Program-made: the position numbers and the translations under genes | Shown here: one piece after another, positions 26,260 through 34,296 of the stretch | Layout: every line of letters begins with the position of its first letter | How positions within the stretch are numbered: the first letter of the stretch is position 1 | NCBI RefSeq assembly: GCF_000504245.1 | Contig: NZ_KI632509.1 | Span: 495,723-559,722, forward strand | Length of the DNA: 64,000 bases | Origin: Haloechinothrix halophila YIM 93223 | GTDB lineage: Bacteria > Actinomycetota > Actinomycetes > Mycobacteriales > Pseudonocardiaceae | Reading direction: 5' to 3' | Notes under the pieces: model-generated | What the model was told of the DNA's origin: nothing | What the model saw: the letters and a program-made list of their open reading frames with translations, nothing else | The model's database searches: none

Positions 26260-27111
26260 TTACAACCCAAAGCGGGACCAGCTTGTCCGCTGCTCGATCG
26301 CGTGCAGCAGCGCGCTGGCGCCAGCGGCGGCCGGTGCGCCCAGCCCCAGCTTCGCGAGCAGCGGCTTCTTCGGTTCAGCCACGGTGATCTCGGCGTCGGG
26401 GAACCGCTTGCCGACGACCTCACGCAGCGTGCCGACGCCGTCGACAAGGCCCAGTTCCTCCGCCTTCGCGCCGAGCCAGACGTCGCCGGTGAACAGGTCG
26501 GCCTCCTCGGCGAGCTTGCTGCCGCGTCGCTCCCGGACCCAGTCGGCGAACAGCTGGTGCAGCTGCTCGTGCATGCCCTTGAGCCAGGCGACGTCGGCGG
26601 GGTCCTCCGGCTGGAACGGGTCGAGCCTGCGCTTGTTCTCGCCAGCGGTGTACAGCCTGCGCTCGATGCCGAACCGCTCGATCAACTGGTTGAAGCCGAA
26701 GCCGCCGCTGACCACACCGATCGAGCCCACCATCGACGTCCGGTGGGCGTAGATCTCGTCGGCCGCGCAGGCCAGCCAGTAGCCGCCGGACGCGGCGACG
26801 TCCTCGCAGAACGCGAGCACCGGCACCTGCTTGTCGGCGGCCAGCTCGCGGATGCGCTCCGCGATCAGGCCGGACTGCGTCGGCGCGCCGCCCGGCGAGT
26901 TGATCAACAGCGCGACGGCCTGCAGCTTGTCGTGGCCGAACGCCCTGGTCAGCGCTGACTCGACGGAGTTGATGTTGAGCGTTCCCCTGCTGAACGGCGT
27001 GCTGTGCGGCGTGATCACACCGTGCAGTTTCACCACGGAGACGACGTCGGACTTGTCGCGATGGTCGGCGATCATGGGCAGGCGGGATGTCAGCTTGTCG
27101 GTGACGCTCAT
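26260..27111 (-). CDS. S49 family signal-peptide peptidase (SppA/SohB-like)
   Basis: The 283-residue serine peptidase has a Ser-Lys catalytic dyad. The nucleophile is the S in DVAASGGYWLACAADEIYA near residue 110, and the lysine is in AGENKRRLDPF near 160. The frame LLINSPGGAPTQSGLIAERI marks the oxyanion loop. There is no signal peptide or clear transmembrane helix, so it is a short cytoplasmic or peripheral type. It lies between the histidine kinase and response regulator genes on the same strand, an unusual insertion into a two-component pair. It should degrade cleaved signal peptides or membrane-protein fragments. Confidence 0.88.
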   Translation of the reverse strand: MSVTDKLTSRLPMIADHRDKSDVVSVVKLHGVITPHSTPFSRGTLNINSVESALTRAFGHDKLQAVALLINSPGGAPTQSGLIAERIRELAADKQVPVLAFCEDVAASGGYWLACAADEIYAHRTSMVGSIGVVSGGFGFNQLIERFGIERRLYTAGENKRRLDPFQPEDPADVAWLKGMHEQLHQLFADWVRERRGSKLAEEADLFTGDVWLGAKAEELGLVDGVGTLREVVGKRFPDAEITVAEPKKPLLAKLGLGAPAAAGASALLHAIEQRTSWSRFGL

Positions 27112-27151
27112 GGGCCCCAGCGTAGCCGCGATGCACGCGGAATGACGGGAC

Positions 27152-28489
27152 TCAGCGCACCCGGTCGGTCACCTCGCCGCGTGCCGGGCGCATCCGTGGC
27201 CGGGTCGGGCGGGTCCGCTCCGGGGTGGCCTGCTGTTGCGGCGGCAACAGCGGCGAACCGGAACCGTCGGTCGTGTCCTTGGGCGGGGTGTAGTTCGGGA
27301 CGTCCGGGCGCGCGTTCGGGTGAAACTTCGGCACCCGCAGCGTCACCTTCATGCCAGCGCCCTTCGCCGTTTCCACGATCAGCGGGTAGTCGGGGCCGAA
27401 CAGCTGCCGCATCCTGTGGTTGATGTTGCCGAGGCCGACGTGCGCGCCGGTGCGGTGCGAGTCGCGCAGCTCCTCAAGCCGGGCGGGGTCCATGCCGACG
27501 CCGTCGTCCTCCACGCTGATCAACGCCTCATTGCCAGCGTCCTCCGCGATGACCGTGACGGTGCCGCCGCCCGGCTTACTCGCGAGGCCGTGTTTGACCG
27601 CGTTCTCCACGAGCGGCTGCACGATCAGGAACGGCACGACGACCTGCAGCACCTCGGGCGCGATCTTGAGGCGCACGTTGAGTCTGCCGCCGAAGCGAGC
27701 GGTCTCGATGGTGAGGTAGCGGTCGATGTTGCGCAGTTCTTCCGCCAGCGTGGTGAACATGCCCGACGTGCGGAAGGAGTAGCGGGTGAAGTCGGCGAAC
27801 TCGAGCAGCAGTTCGTTGGCCTCCTCGGGGTCGGTGAGGATCATCGAGGAGATGGTGTTCAGCGCGTTGTAGACGAAGTGCGGCGAGATCTGCGCGCGCA
27901 GCATCTTGATCTCGGCTTGTTGCAGCGCACGCTTCGACTCCTCGAGGCTGGCGAGTTCGAACTGGGTGCGCACGAACTGCGCGACGGCGTCGGCCATGTG
28001 GATCAGCCGGTGTCCCCTGCTCCTGCCGACGACGATCAGCACAGCCTGGGTCTTGCCGTCCACGATCAGTGGCACGATCACCGCGGTGCGCATCCGGCAA
28101 GCGTTGCCCTTGTCGCACGGCAGCTTCTCGTGGACGACGATCTCCCGGTGGTTGCCCTCCCGCGCGGCGGCGATGCAGTCCTCGAAGTCGACGTAATGGT
28201 CGTTGGCCTCGCCATCCCAGCTCTGCAAGATGCCGTCGGCGTCGGTGATCCCGATGGCGACACACCCGAGCAGGTCGAGCAGATGGCGGGTGATCCGGTC
28301 GGCGGCCTCCTGGTCCAGGCCTTCCCGCAAGTCGGGTGCGGCCAGCGAGAGCTGGTGCACCGCACGCAGGACGGCGTCTTCGGTGGCCTTGCCAGGTCGG
28401 CGGGACCGCACGTAGAGCCACACCGAGAAGATGACGGCCAGCACAGCCACGCCCCACGGCACAAGCTGTGACAGCGGCGAGTCGAGCAC
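27152..28489 (-). CDS. LytS/YehU-type sensor histidine kinase
   Basis: The 445-residue kinase has a single N-terminal membrane helix (LVPWGVAVLAVIFSVWLYV), a GAF-like sensor region (LLGCVAIGITDADGIL...) containing four cysteines (GC, DC, PC, AC) and a His_kinase domain with the phosphorylated H in AQISPHFVYNALNTISS. A GHKL ATPase domain follows (ENAVKHGLASKP, DDGVGMDP, GLGNINHRM). The C-terminus is a Pro-rich tail. The GTG start at 28489 is used. Its partner is the LytTR regulator downstream. The likely input is a carboxylate or redox state, by analogy with related systems; the cysteines suggest redox or metal sensing but this is unproven. Confidence 0.88.
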   Translation of the reverse strand: MLDSPLSQLVPWGVAVLAVIFSVWLYVRSRRPGKATEDAVLRAVHQLSLAAPDLREGLDQEAADRITRHLLDLLGCVAIGITDADGILQSWDGEANDHYVDFEDCIAAAREGNHREIVVHEKLPCDKGNACRMRTAVIVPLIVDGKTQAVLIVVGRSRGHRLIHMADAVAQFVRTQFELASLEESKRALQQAEIKMLRAQISPHFVYNALNTISSMILTDPEEANELLLEFADFTRYSFRTSGMFTTLAEELRNIDRYLTIETARFGGRLNVRLKIAPEVLQVVVPFLIVQPLVENAVKHGLASKPGGGTVTVIAEDAGNEALISVEDDGVGMDPARLEELRDSHRTGAHVGLGNINHRMRQLFGPDYPLIVETAKGAGMKVTLRVPKFHPNARPDVPNYTPPKDTTDGSGSPLLPPQQQATPERTRPTRPRMRPARGEVTDRVR

Positions 28490-28633
28490 GTCGTCAATGC
28501 TCTGTTAGTTACCCATCGTTGACAAGGCTTCCGCAGAGTGTTGCGTCCTGCTTTCGGTGCATTGTGTGGACTGAATGGGTCACCCCGGGCCGCCATTGCG
28601 GTGAAAGCAGCATTCCGCGGGCTTCACGGAGTG

Positions 28634-29485
28634 TTATCGAAGCAGCCGATCCATCCTGCGGTCGGAGAGCGGTTTGCCTTTCGTTTGGCACGTCGGGCAG
28701 TACTGGAACGACTTGTCGGCGAACGACACCTCCCGCACGGTGTCCCCGCAAACCGGGCACGGCAGCCCGGTGCGTCCGTGCACCCGCAGCCCGGAGCGTT
28801 TCTCCCCCTTCAGCCTGGCAGCTTCCTGTCCGACCGAGCGCTGGACGGCGTCAGCGAGGATCTGCTGCGTCGCGTCCGCGAGCCGGTCGAGCGACTCGGC
28901 GTCGAGCTTGCCCGCCGTCGCGTACGGCGAAAGCCCGGCGAGATGAAGGATTTCGTCCGAGTAGGCATTGCCGATACCCGCGATGAGGGACTGGTCCGTT
29001 AGGGCGGTTTTCAGTCGGGCGGTGCTGTTCTCGAGGATGTCCGCGAGGTCGTCGCGGCCGAGGGCGAGGGCGTCGGGGCCGAGCCGCGCCACGCTGTCGA
29101 CGTCCGACGGGTCGGTGACGACCCAGACCGCGAGGCCTTTCTTGGTGCCTGCCTCAGTGAGATCGAAGCCGGGGCCGCCCAGATGCACCCGCAGCGCGAT
29201 GGGGCCCCTGCCCTGCTTCGGCGGCGCCTGCGGCAGCGAGTCCGACCAGCGCAGCCAGCCAGCCCGCGCCAGGTGGATCACCAAGTGCAGGCCGTCCGCG
29301 ACGAGGTCGAGGTGCTTGCCGTGCCGCCCCACGTCGGTGACGGCCTTGCCTGCCAGGTCGGTCACCGGCGGGTCGAACGTCTTGAGCACGGCAAGCGAGG
29401 CGACGTCGACCCTGGTGATCTCGCGCCCGACGCCGTGCTCGCGCACGTAGTGGGCGAGCGCTTCGACCTCGGGCAGTTCCGGCAT
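28634..29485 (-). CDS. Fpg/Nei family DNA glycosylase
   Basis: The 283-residue base-excision repair enzyme has the catalytic N-terminus MPELPEVEAL (Pro2 nucleophile, Glu3), the helix-two-turn-helix motif (DQSLIAGIGNAYSDEIL) and a C-terminal zinc finger with CPVCGD and CPTCQT. It should remove oxidised bases and cut the abasic site. Its K in GKHLDL matches the family's conserved lysine loop. The ATG at 29485 lies two bases after the stop of the membrane protein gene, so the two are coupled. The substrate preference (Fpg- or Nei-like) cannot be told from sequence. Confidence 0.92.
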   Translation of the reverse strand: MPELPEVEALAHYVREHGVGREITRVDVASLAVLKTFDPPVTDLAGKAVTDVGRHGKHLDLVADGLHLVIHLARAGWLRWSDSLPQAPPKQGRGPIALRVHLGGPGFDLTEAGTKKGLAVWVVTDPSDVDSVARLGPDALALGRDDLADILENSTARLKTALTDQSLIAGIGNAYSDEILHLAGLSPYATAGKLDAESLDRLADATQQILADAVQRSVGQEAARLKGEKRSGLRVHGRTGLPCPVCGDTVREVSFADKSFQYCPTCQTKGKPLSDRRMDRLLR

Positions 29486-29487
29486 GG

Positions 29488-29928
29488 CTACTCGACCGGT
29501 CGCAGCGGGCCTTCGAACTCAGGCTGCGAGGCCCGCTCGATCGACTGCTTGGTCCGGGACATCTCGGTGCGCACCTTGATCATGCCGCGCACAGTGCCGA
29601 CCCAGCGTTCGGACGGCTTCTCCATCTCGGGGTCGCCGTCGGTCTCCGCGACCACCTTCCATGGTCTGCGCAGCACCCACCGCAACGGGAAGAACAGCGC
29701 GAACAGCGCGATCGACAGCAACACCCAACTCGGCACGATCACATCCGCTGGCCGCCACGCGACCAGCACGATGACGAACACCGTGATCACGGCGATCATG
29801 ACCGCGGCGGGGACGTACCCGCCCGCGGCGTCGTTCTCGAAGTCGTCCGCTGTGGCCGGCGTGCGCCATTCCAGCTCACTCCGCAGGGTCCACATGCGTC
29901 CGTCAGCGCCCTCTACCGGACGATCCAT
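29488..29928 (-). CDS. Conserved two-helix membrane protein
   Basis: The 146-residue protein has an N-terminal soluble stretch (WTLRSELEWRTPATADDFEND), two helices (VPAAVMIAVITVFVIVLVAW and VLLSIALFALFFPLRWVLRR) and a charged C-terminal half. The gene is cotranscribed with the Fpg/Nei gene. There is no recognisable domain name or catalytic residue. It is conserved in outline among actinobacterial membrane proteins encoded beside glycosylases (general recollection, not checked). Confidence 0.7.
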   Translation of the reverse strand: MDRPVEGADGRMWTLRSELEWRTPATADDFENDAAGGYVPAAVMIAVITVFVIVLVAWRPADVIVPSWVLLSIALFALFFPLRWVLRRPWKVVAETDGDPEMEKPSERWVGTVRGMIKVRTEMSRTKQSIERASQPEFEGPLRPVE

Positions 29929-30064
29929 CGCAGCTCCCGTCGCGATTCGTCAGCAACCCTCACGGGTACCCAACGTTACCGTGCGGACACAGCCCGGCGC
30001 GAGTGTCGGCGGCGACTAGGCAGCGGCACGGGTGGGTGGTGTGCGGCAGCCAACGTGGGTGAGG

Positions 30065-31303
30065 ATGCGAGGTATGTCGCCCGGACGTCCACCCGCCGAA
30101 CGCAACGCGCCAGGCTTGTATCCCACGACGGGGTCGTACCCCACGGAGGTGTTTCCCCGTGCGGGGGCGGGCGTGCCAACAACAGGGAGTGACCTGCCCA
30201 CGGTGTCCGGTGTGTCGACGGCGTCTGACTCGCCCACCGTCACCGGGCTGTCCGTCACGGCCGAGCATCCCACCGTGTCCTGCTCTCCCACAGAATCCGG
30301 CTCGGCGGCGTCCGGGCTGCCGACGGCGGCGGAGTGGGAGCGTCTCGAGCAGGGCGTCATGCAGCGAGTGCGGACGTTCGAAGCGTTCCTTACCGACGTC
30401 TACGGCGGCACCGAGGACGCCCGCGTGCTCACCGACGGCGTGCTCCCGCGACGTCTGGTCACCACCAGCGAGCGCTTCCGACGGGAGGCGGTCGGTATCG
30501 CGCAGCCCGTACGCGTCGCCGTAGCGAGCGTCGACGTCGTCCGCGACGAGCACGGCACGTTCCGCGTGGTGGCGGACGACCTTTGCTGCCCGGCGTGGCC
30601 CGCACACGTCGCACCACACCTACTCCGGGCGTTGCGCACGGTGGCGCGGACCGCCGCGCGGATGGCGGATCCGGCCGTCACACAGGCCATCGACCGGATT
30701 TCCGACCGGGCAACCGACCCAGTCGTCGTCGCACTCACGCCCAGCGACTCGGCGCTCGCCCGGCAACCCGGCGTCGCGGCTGTCGCGGGGCGGGATCTGG
30801 TGTGCCGGGACAACGTCGTCTACCACCGCGACCGCAGAGTGGATGTGCTGTACCGCACCGTCGCGGACGACCTCATCGACCCACTGCACTTCCAGCCCGA
30901 CTCCGTGCACGGCCTCTCCGGGGTACTCAACGCGGCGCGGACCGGCGCCGTCGTGCTGGCCAACGCTGTGGGCAACGGGCTCGGTGAGGACCCACTTATC
31001 CACAGCTTCGCGCCGCGGTTGATCGAGTACTATCTCGGCGAAAACCCCATCCTGCCCACGGTGAACCCGGAGTCTTTCCACACCACCCAGTTCCTGCCCA
31101 TTATGCCAAATGAGCAGGACTTTCCCCAGTTATCCACAGACTCATCCACAGTGGATAACTCGTCCATCAGCGGCTTGCGGCTGTTCGCCGTCAACGACGG
31201 CACCGATGTCACCGTACTGTCCGACGGCGTGTGGACATCCGACCTATCCACAAGCAACATTCCACAGCAGAACAGCGCTGTGGATACCAAGGTGCTGTGG
31301 TGA
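30065..31303 (+). CDS. Shortened circularly permuted ATP-grasp-type protein (CP_ATPgrasp family, C-terminus lost)
   Basis: The 412-residue product matches the circularly permuted ATP-grasp family over EWERLEQGVMQRV, FLTDVYGG, LPRRLVTT, VVALTPSDSALA, ANAVGNGLGEDPLI and the closing YYLGENPILPTVNP. Soon after this point homologues continue for about 200 residues with the core ATP-binding part, but here it is replaced by a Ser/Thr-rich stretch (LSTDSSTVDNSSISG) and the protein ends. Part of the canonical sugar/nucleotide loop is also degenerate (VVADDLCCPAW). An N-terminal Ser/Pro/Thr-rich region with a 12-residue period precedes the domain. The start is uncertain: ATG 30065, ATG 30074 or GTG 30032. 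The stop overlaps the transglutaminase GTG. Catalysis is doubtful; the gene may be a remnant or a scaffold. Confidence 0.7.
   Translation: MRGMSPGRPPAERNAPGLYPTTGSYPTEVFPRAGAGVPTTGSDLPTVSGVSTASDSPTVTGLSVTAEHPTVSCSPTESGSAASGLPTAAEWERLEQGVMQRVRTFEAFLTDVYGGTEDARVLTDGVLPRRLVTTSERFRREAVGIAQPVRVAVASVDVVRDEHGTFRVVADDLCCPAWPAHVAPHLLRALRTVARTAARMADPAVTQAIDRISDRATDPVVVALTPSDSALARQPGVAAVAGRDLVCRDNVVYHRDRRVDVLYRTVADDLIDPLHFQPDSVHGLSGVLNAARTGAVVLANAVGNGLGEDPLIHSFAPRLIEYYLGENPILPTVNPESFHTTQFLPIMPNEQDFPQLSTDSSTVDNSSISGLRLFAVNDGTDVTVLSDGVWTSDLSTSNIPQQNSAVDTKVLW
30996..31287. other. Cluster of DnaA-box-like 9-mers inside the 3' end of the ATP-grasp gene
   Basis: Two perfect TTATCCACA sites (30996-31004, 31130-31138) and near matches are present: TCATCCACA (31142-31150), AGTGGATAA (31150-31158, reverse), TGTGGACAT (31230-31238, reverse), CTATCCACA (31244-31252) and TGTGGATAC (31279-31287, reverse). 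That is seven sites in 292 bp. No dnaA, dnaN or gyrase gene is near, so this is not a standard oriC. Confidence 0.7.
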
Positions 31304-32142
31304 GCTGGCGGCTGCGCGTGGTGCACCGCACCGGATATCACTACGCGCTGCCCGCGACGCAGTCGTACAACGAGGCGCGGTTGACCCCGCGCTCCGATCG
31401 CACGCAGACCGTCGAGACCAGCAGGCTCGACACCACGCCCGCCACTCGCGAGTACCGCTACACCGACTATTGGGGCACCGTCGTCAGCGCGTTCGACCTG
31501 CACGCGCCACACACGGAGTTCAGCGTCGTCGCCACGTCTGTCGTCGCGACAAGTAGTCCAGTCGCACCGGTCCGAACACTGGGCTGGGCGGACCTGCGCC
31601 GTCCCGACGTCATCGACGCTTACGCGGAGTACCTGCAGCCGACCGTGTACACGCCACGAGACGACGAACTCGACCGGATGGCACGCGCGCTCTCCGCGCA
31701 CACCGCCCCTGCCGACGCCGTGTTCGCCATCGCGCGCTGGGTGCGGGAGCAGCTCACCTACCAGCCCGGCAGCACCGGAGTCCACAGTTCAGCGAGCGAC
31801 GTGTGGGCGACACGCGAGGGTGTGTGCCAGGACTATGCCCACGTCGTGCTGGTGATGCTGCGTGCGATCGGCATTCCCGCGCGGTACGTGTCCGGCTACC
31901 TGTACGGCGAACCACGCGCGGAGCCGGGACGGACGGTGCTCGGCGAGAGCCATGCCTGGGTCGAGGCCTGGACCGGGGGATGGTGGGCCTACGACCCGAC
32001 CAACGCGCTGCCGGTCGGCGCACGGCACGTGTCGGTCGCGCGCGGCAGGGACTACGCCGACGTCACGCCGCTCAAGGGCGTGTTCACCGGCGGCGGGACG
32101 TCGGCACTCGACGTCGCGGTGCACCTGACGCGACTGGGTTGA
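31300..32142 (+). CDS. Transglutaminase-like protein (cysteine triad)
   Basis: The 280-residue protein has an N-terminal beta domain (LRVVHRTGYHYALPATQSYN) and a C-terminal transglutaminase core with Cys in REGVCQDYAHV, His in ESHAWVEAWT and Asp in WAYDPTN. This family usually accompanies a circularly permuted ATP-grasp protein and an alpha-E protein. Here the ATP-grasp gene overlaps it by four bases (GTGA), but no alpha-E gene is present. It is cytoplasmic, without signal peptide. The likely activity is amide hydrolysis or cross-linking of an unknown peptide. Ten of the catalytic-core signatures fit well; the substrate is unknown. Confidence 0.87.
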   Translation: MSWRLRVVHRTGYHYALPATQSYNEARLTPRSDRTQTVETSRLDTTPATREYRYTDYWGTVVSAFDLHAPHTEFSVVATSVVATSSPVAPVRTLGWADLRRPDVIDAYAEYLQPTVYTPRDDELDRMARALSAHTAPADAVFAIARWVREQLTYQPGSTGVHSSASDVWATREGVCQDYAHVVLVMLRAIGIPARYVSGYLYGEPRAEPGRTVLGESHAWVEAWTGGWWAYDPTNALPVGARHVSVARGRDYADVTPLKGVFTGGGTSALDVAVHLTRLG

Positions 32143-32195
32143 CCGTGTGCCTGAGCGTGCGGCACCACGGTGCGGCTCGGGCGATGCCGACCTGG

Positions 32196-33782
32196 TCAGG
32201 GGCAGGAGTCGTACCAGTAGTACTCGTAAGACTCGTAGCGGCCGTTGTCGTAGTAGTACTCGTAGGACTCGTAGCCCTCGCCGTCGGTGTACGAGAACTC
32301 GTGCACCTCACGCCGGTTGCGGCGGTCGTTGTAGGTGTCGCTGTAGTAGTAATCGTCGACGCACTTCTCGTAGGACGACCGCCCCGGCTCTGACCCCTGG
32401 CTCGGCGGCTGCGAAGTGGATGTCGTGCTCGGCCTGGGCTGGTTGTCCTCGCTGGATGGCGCCGACCGCTCAGGCGGCGCCGACCGCTCGGGCGACGCTG
32501 TCCGCGACCGCTGTTCGGGGGACCGCGACTCGCCCTTCGTCTTCGACGGCGCATCGGGCGTCACCTTGACCGGGGAATCCGGGCCCGTCGCCGCGTCGAC
32601 CCGCGGCTTGTCCGGCTTCGGCAGCGTGGTCAGTTGCGGTGATGATGTCGGGTCGGTCGTCGGCGCTGGCTGCTGGCTCTCACGGTCGTCGTTGTCCTGT
32701 GCGCGACTCGTGTCGCGAGTGCTCGACTCGCCGTCCTGAGTATGCGACACGCCGGGGAGCGGATACCCGTCGTCCGGTCCGCGCTCCAAGGACGGTGCGT
32801 TGTCAGGGGCCGTCTGGGAAATCCCCTGTTCACCGACGAGGCCGAAGTACTCGCCAGCAGTTTCGGTCATCGCGGGGCCGACCGAGAAGCCGAACACCCC
32901 AGCGGCCGCGGTCGAAGCCACCGCGATGCCCACCTTCACCTTGGCAGTGGTGAAGGCTGTCTTGAACGCACCGGACAAACTCGCCGAGGTCCCGGCCGCG
33001 CCTGCCGCTCCCGACGCTTCCGCACCTGCCACGGCCGCGACACCGGCGACGGCGATCCCGTTCGCGTTGGCGCGCAGCGAGAAGCAGACGTCGCGCAGCT
33101 CGTCGTGGGTAGCGTGGCACCGCGGGCAACCGGCGAGGTGCGCGCTGATCCGGTCGGCTTCGGCGCCCGTGACACTGCCAGCGGTGTAGCCGCCGAGCTT
33201 CTCAAGCACCGAACGGCAGCCGCCGTCGCTCTTGCTGGTGGCGAGGTGCGCTTGCAGGTAGGCGGCGCGTAGGCCCAGCCGCGCGCGGCGGGCGAGCGCC
33301 GCGGTCGCGTTCGGACTGAGCCCGATCTGCGGTGCGACGACGGCTGGCTTGGCGCCTTCCACTTCGGTCTGCCACAGCACGGTGCGCCAGCGCTCCGGCA
33401 GGCTGGTGAACGCCTTGGTGATCAGCGAGTGTTCGGCAGCACGGGACGGGTTGGACTCGGCGGCGCCCGCATGACTGGTCAGTTCGTCATCGCTGACCGG
33501 AACGTCCTGAACCGCGCCTTTCCACTCCCACGACACCCGGCGGGCGACAGTGAGCAGGTACGCGCGGATGTTGTCCTTCGGGCCGCTGCCCCGCTTGACC
33601 GCGCGCAACACTCGGAAGAACGTCTCCGCGGTGATGTCCTCGGCCTCGGCGCGATCTTTCGCCAGGCCGAGCGCCAGTCTGCGGACCGCGGGCGCGTGCT
33701 GTTCGAACAGTTCGCTGAAGGCAGCGTCCTGTCCCTCCCGCAGTCGGCGGAGCAGCGCTGGCTCGTCGATCGCCTGCGTCAT
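32196..33782 (-). CDS. ECF sigma factor fused to zinc-finger anti-sigma, membrane segment and Tyr-rich tail
   Basis: This 528-residue protein joins a sigma factor to its own regulator. Residues 1-185 hold sigma regions 2 (FSELFEQHAPAVRRL, EDITAETFF) and 4 (LPERWRTVLWQTEVEG, APQIGLSPNATAALARRA). Residues 188-225 hold a ZAS-like zinc motif (SAHLAGCPRCHATHDEL). Residues 270-292 hold a membrane helix (VKVGIAVASTAAAGVFGF). The remaining 230 residues are extracytoplasmic: Pro/Ser/Thr/Asp-rich, ending in a tyrosine-rich segment with a repeated YESYEYY. The ATG at 33782 follows AAGGAGG; a longer frame begins at 33809. It should be held inactive at the membrane until the tail is signalled or cut (inference from known ECF-anti-sigma fusions). 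The tail ligand is unknown. Confidence 0.88.
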   Translation of the reverse strand: MTQAIDEPALLRRLREGQDAAFSELFEQHAPAVRRLALGLAKDRAEAEDITAETFFRVLRAVKRGSGPKDNIRAYLLTVARRVSWEWKGAVQDVPVSDDELTSHAGAAESNPSRAAEHSLITKAFTSLPERWRTVLWQTEVEGAKPAVVAPQIGLSPNATAALARRARLGLRAAYLQAHLATSKSDGGCRSVLEKLGGYTAGSVTGAEADRISAHLAGCPRCHATHDELRDVCFSLRANANGIAVAGVAAVAGAEASGAAGAAGTSASLSGAFKTAFTTAKVKVGIAVASTAAAGVFGFSVGPAMTETAGEYFGLVGEQGISQTAPDNAPSLERGPDDGYPLPGVSHTQDGESSTRDTSRAQDNDDRESQQPAPTTDPTSSPQLTTLPKPDKPRVDAATGPDSPVKVTPDAPSKTKGESRSPEQRSRTASPERSAPPERSAPSSEDNQPRPSTTSTSQPPSQGSEPGRSSYEKCVDDYYYSDTYNDRRNRREVHEFSYTDGEGYESYEYYYDNGRYESYEYYWYDSCP

Positions 33783-34059
33783 CCGGCCAGGTACCTCCTT
33801 GCCGATCATCGATCGGCCGCCACCAATTGGCCTACCCTACGGAGCGACGGAGTTGGTCCGTCACGCACAGTGTGACGTTAACGCCGACTGAGCGTGACGA
33901 TTTTACGCCAGAGGCAACGTTGTGCCACCTACTATCGAGGTACGCCGAATGTACGTTCCGTGATATCGATGTTGACGGCCAAATGGCGGTATGACCCCCT
34001 CGACCGCCAGTGGGGGCGGGCATATAGACTGGCTGTCACGCCGGGAAGCACGGCGTGAT

Positions 34060-34132
34060 GCGGACGTAGCGCAGCTGGTAGCGCATCACCTTGCCAAGGT
34101 GAGGGTCGCGGGTTCGAGTCCCGTCGTCCGCT
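34060..34132 (+). tRNA. tRNA-Gly (GCC anticodon)
   Basis: The 73-nt cloverleaf has acceptor stem GCGGACG paired with CGTCCGC, anticodon loop TTGCCAA giving GCC, and a T-arm with GGTTCGAGTCC. The 3' CCA is not encoded, as usual in actinobacteria. A terminator hairpin follows at once. Confidence 0.96.
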
Positions 34133-34138
34133 CAGTTT

Positions 34139-34172
34139 AACTCCCTGAATCCCTCGGGTTCGGGGAGTTTTT
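34139..34172 (+). terminator. Intrinsic terminator after tRNA-Gly
   Basis: The stem AACTCCC with GGGAGTT, plus a GAA/TTC inner pair, is followed by a run of T (34168-34172), a classical U-tract terminator. Confidence 0.85.
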
Positions 34173-34228
34173 GTTTGCCAGCCGCAGCACGCGGCTGCTC
34201 CCTGTCGCTCAACCCGGCAGAAGCCGCC

Positions 34229-34279
34229 TTGACGTGCAACCTATTGGCTGCATATCGTAAAGGCAACCAACAGGTTGCA
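34229..34279. promoter_or_regulatory. Promoter and palindromic operator of the ArsR-AHSA1 gene
   Basis: A -35 TTGACG (34229) and a -10-like TATCGT (34253) are 18 bp apart. The arms TGCAACCT (34235-34242) and AGGTTGCA (34272-34279) are exact reverse complements flanking the -10. A second palindrome GCAACC-N4-GGTTGC (34263-34278) overlaps the right arm. The layout fits autorepression by the downstream ArsR-type regulator. Confidence 0.65.
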
Positions 34280-34296
34280 TATTTGAGGTGGCGTGG

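Noticed and set aside
30996-31287. Chromosomal origin of replication
   Set aside because: No dnaA, dnaN, recF or gyrase genes are nearby, and no AT-rich unwinding region is seen, so only a DnaA-box cluster is reported.
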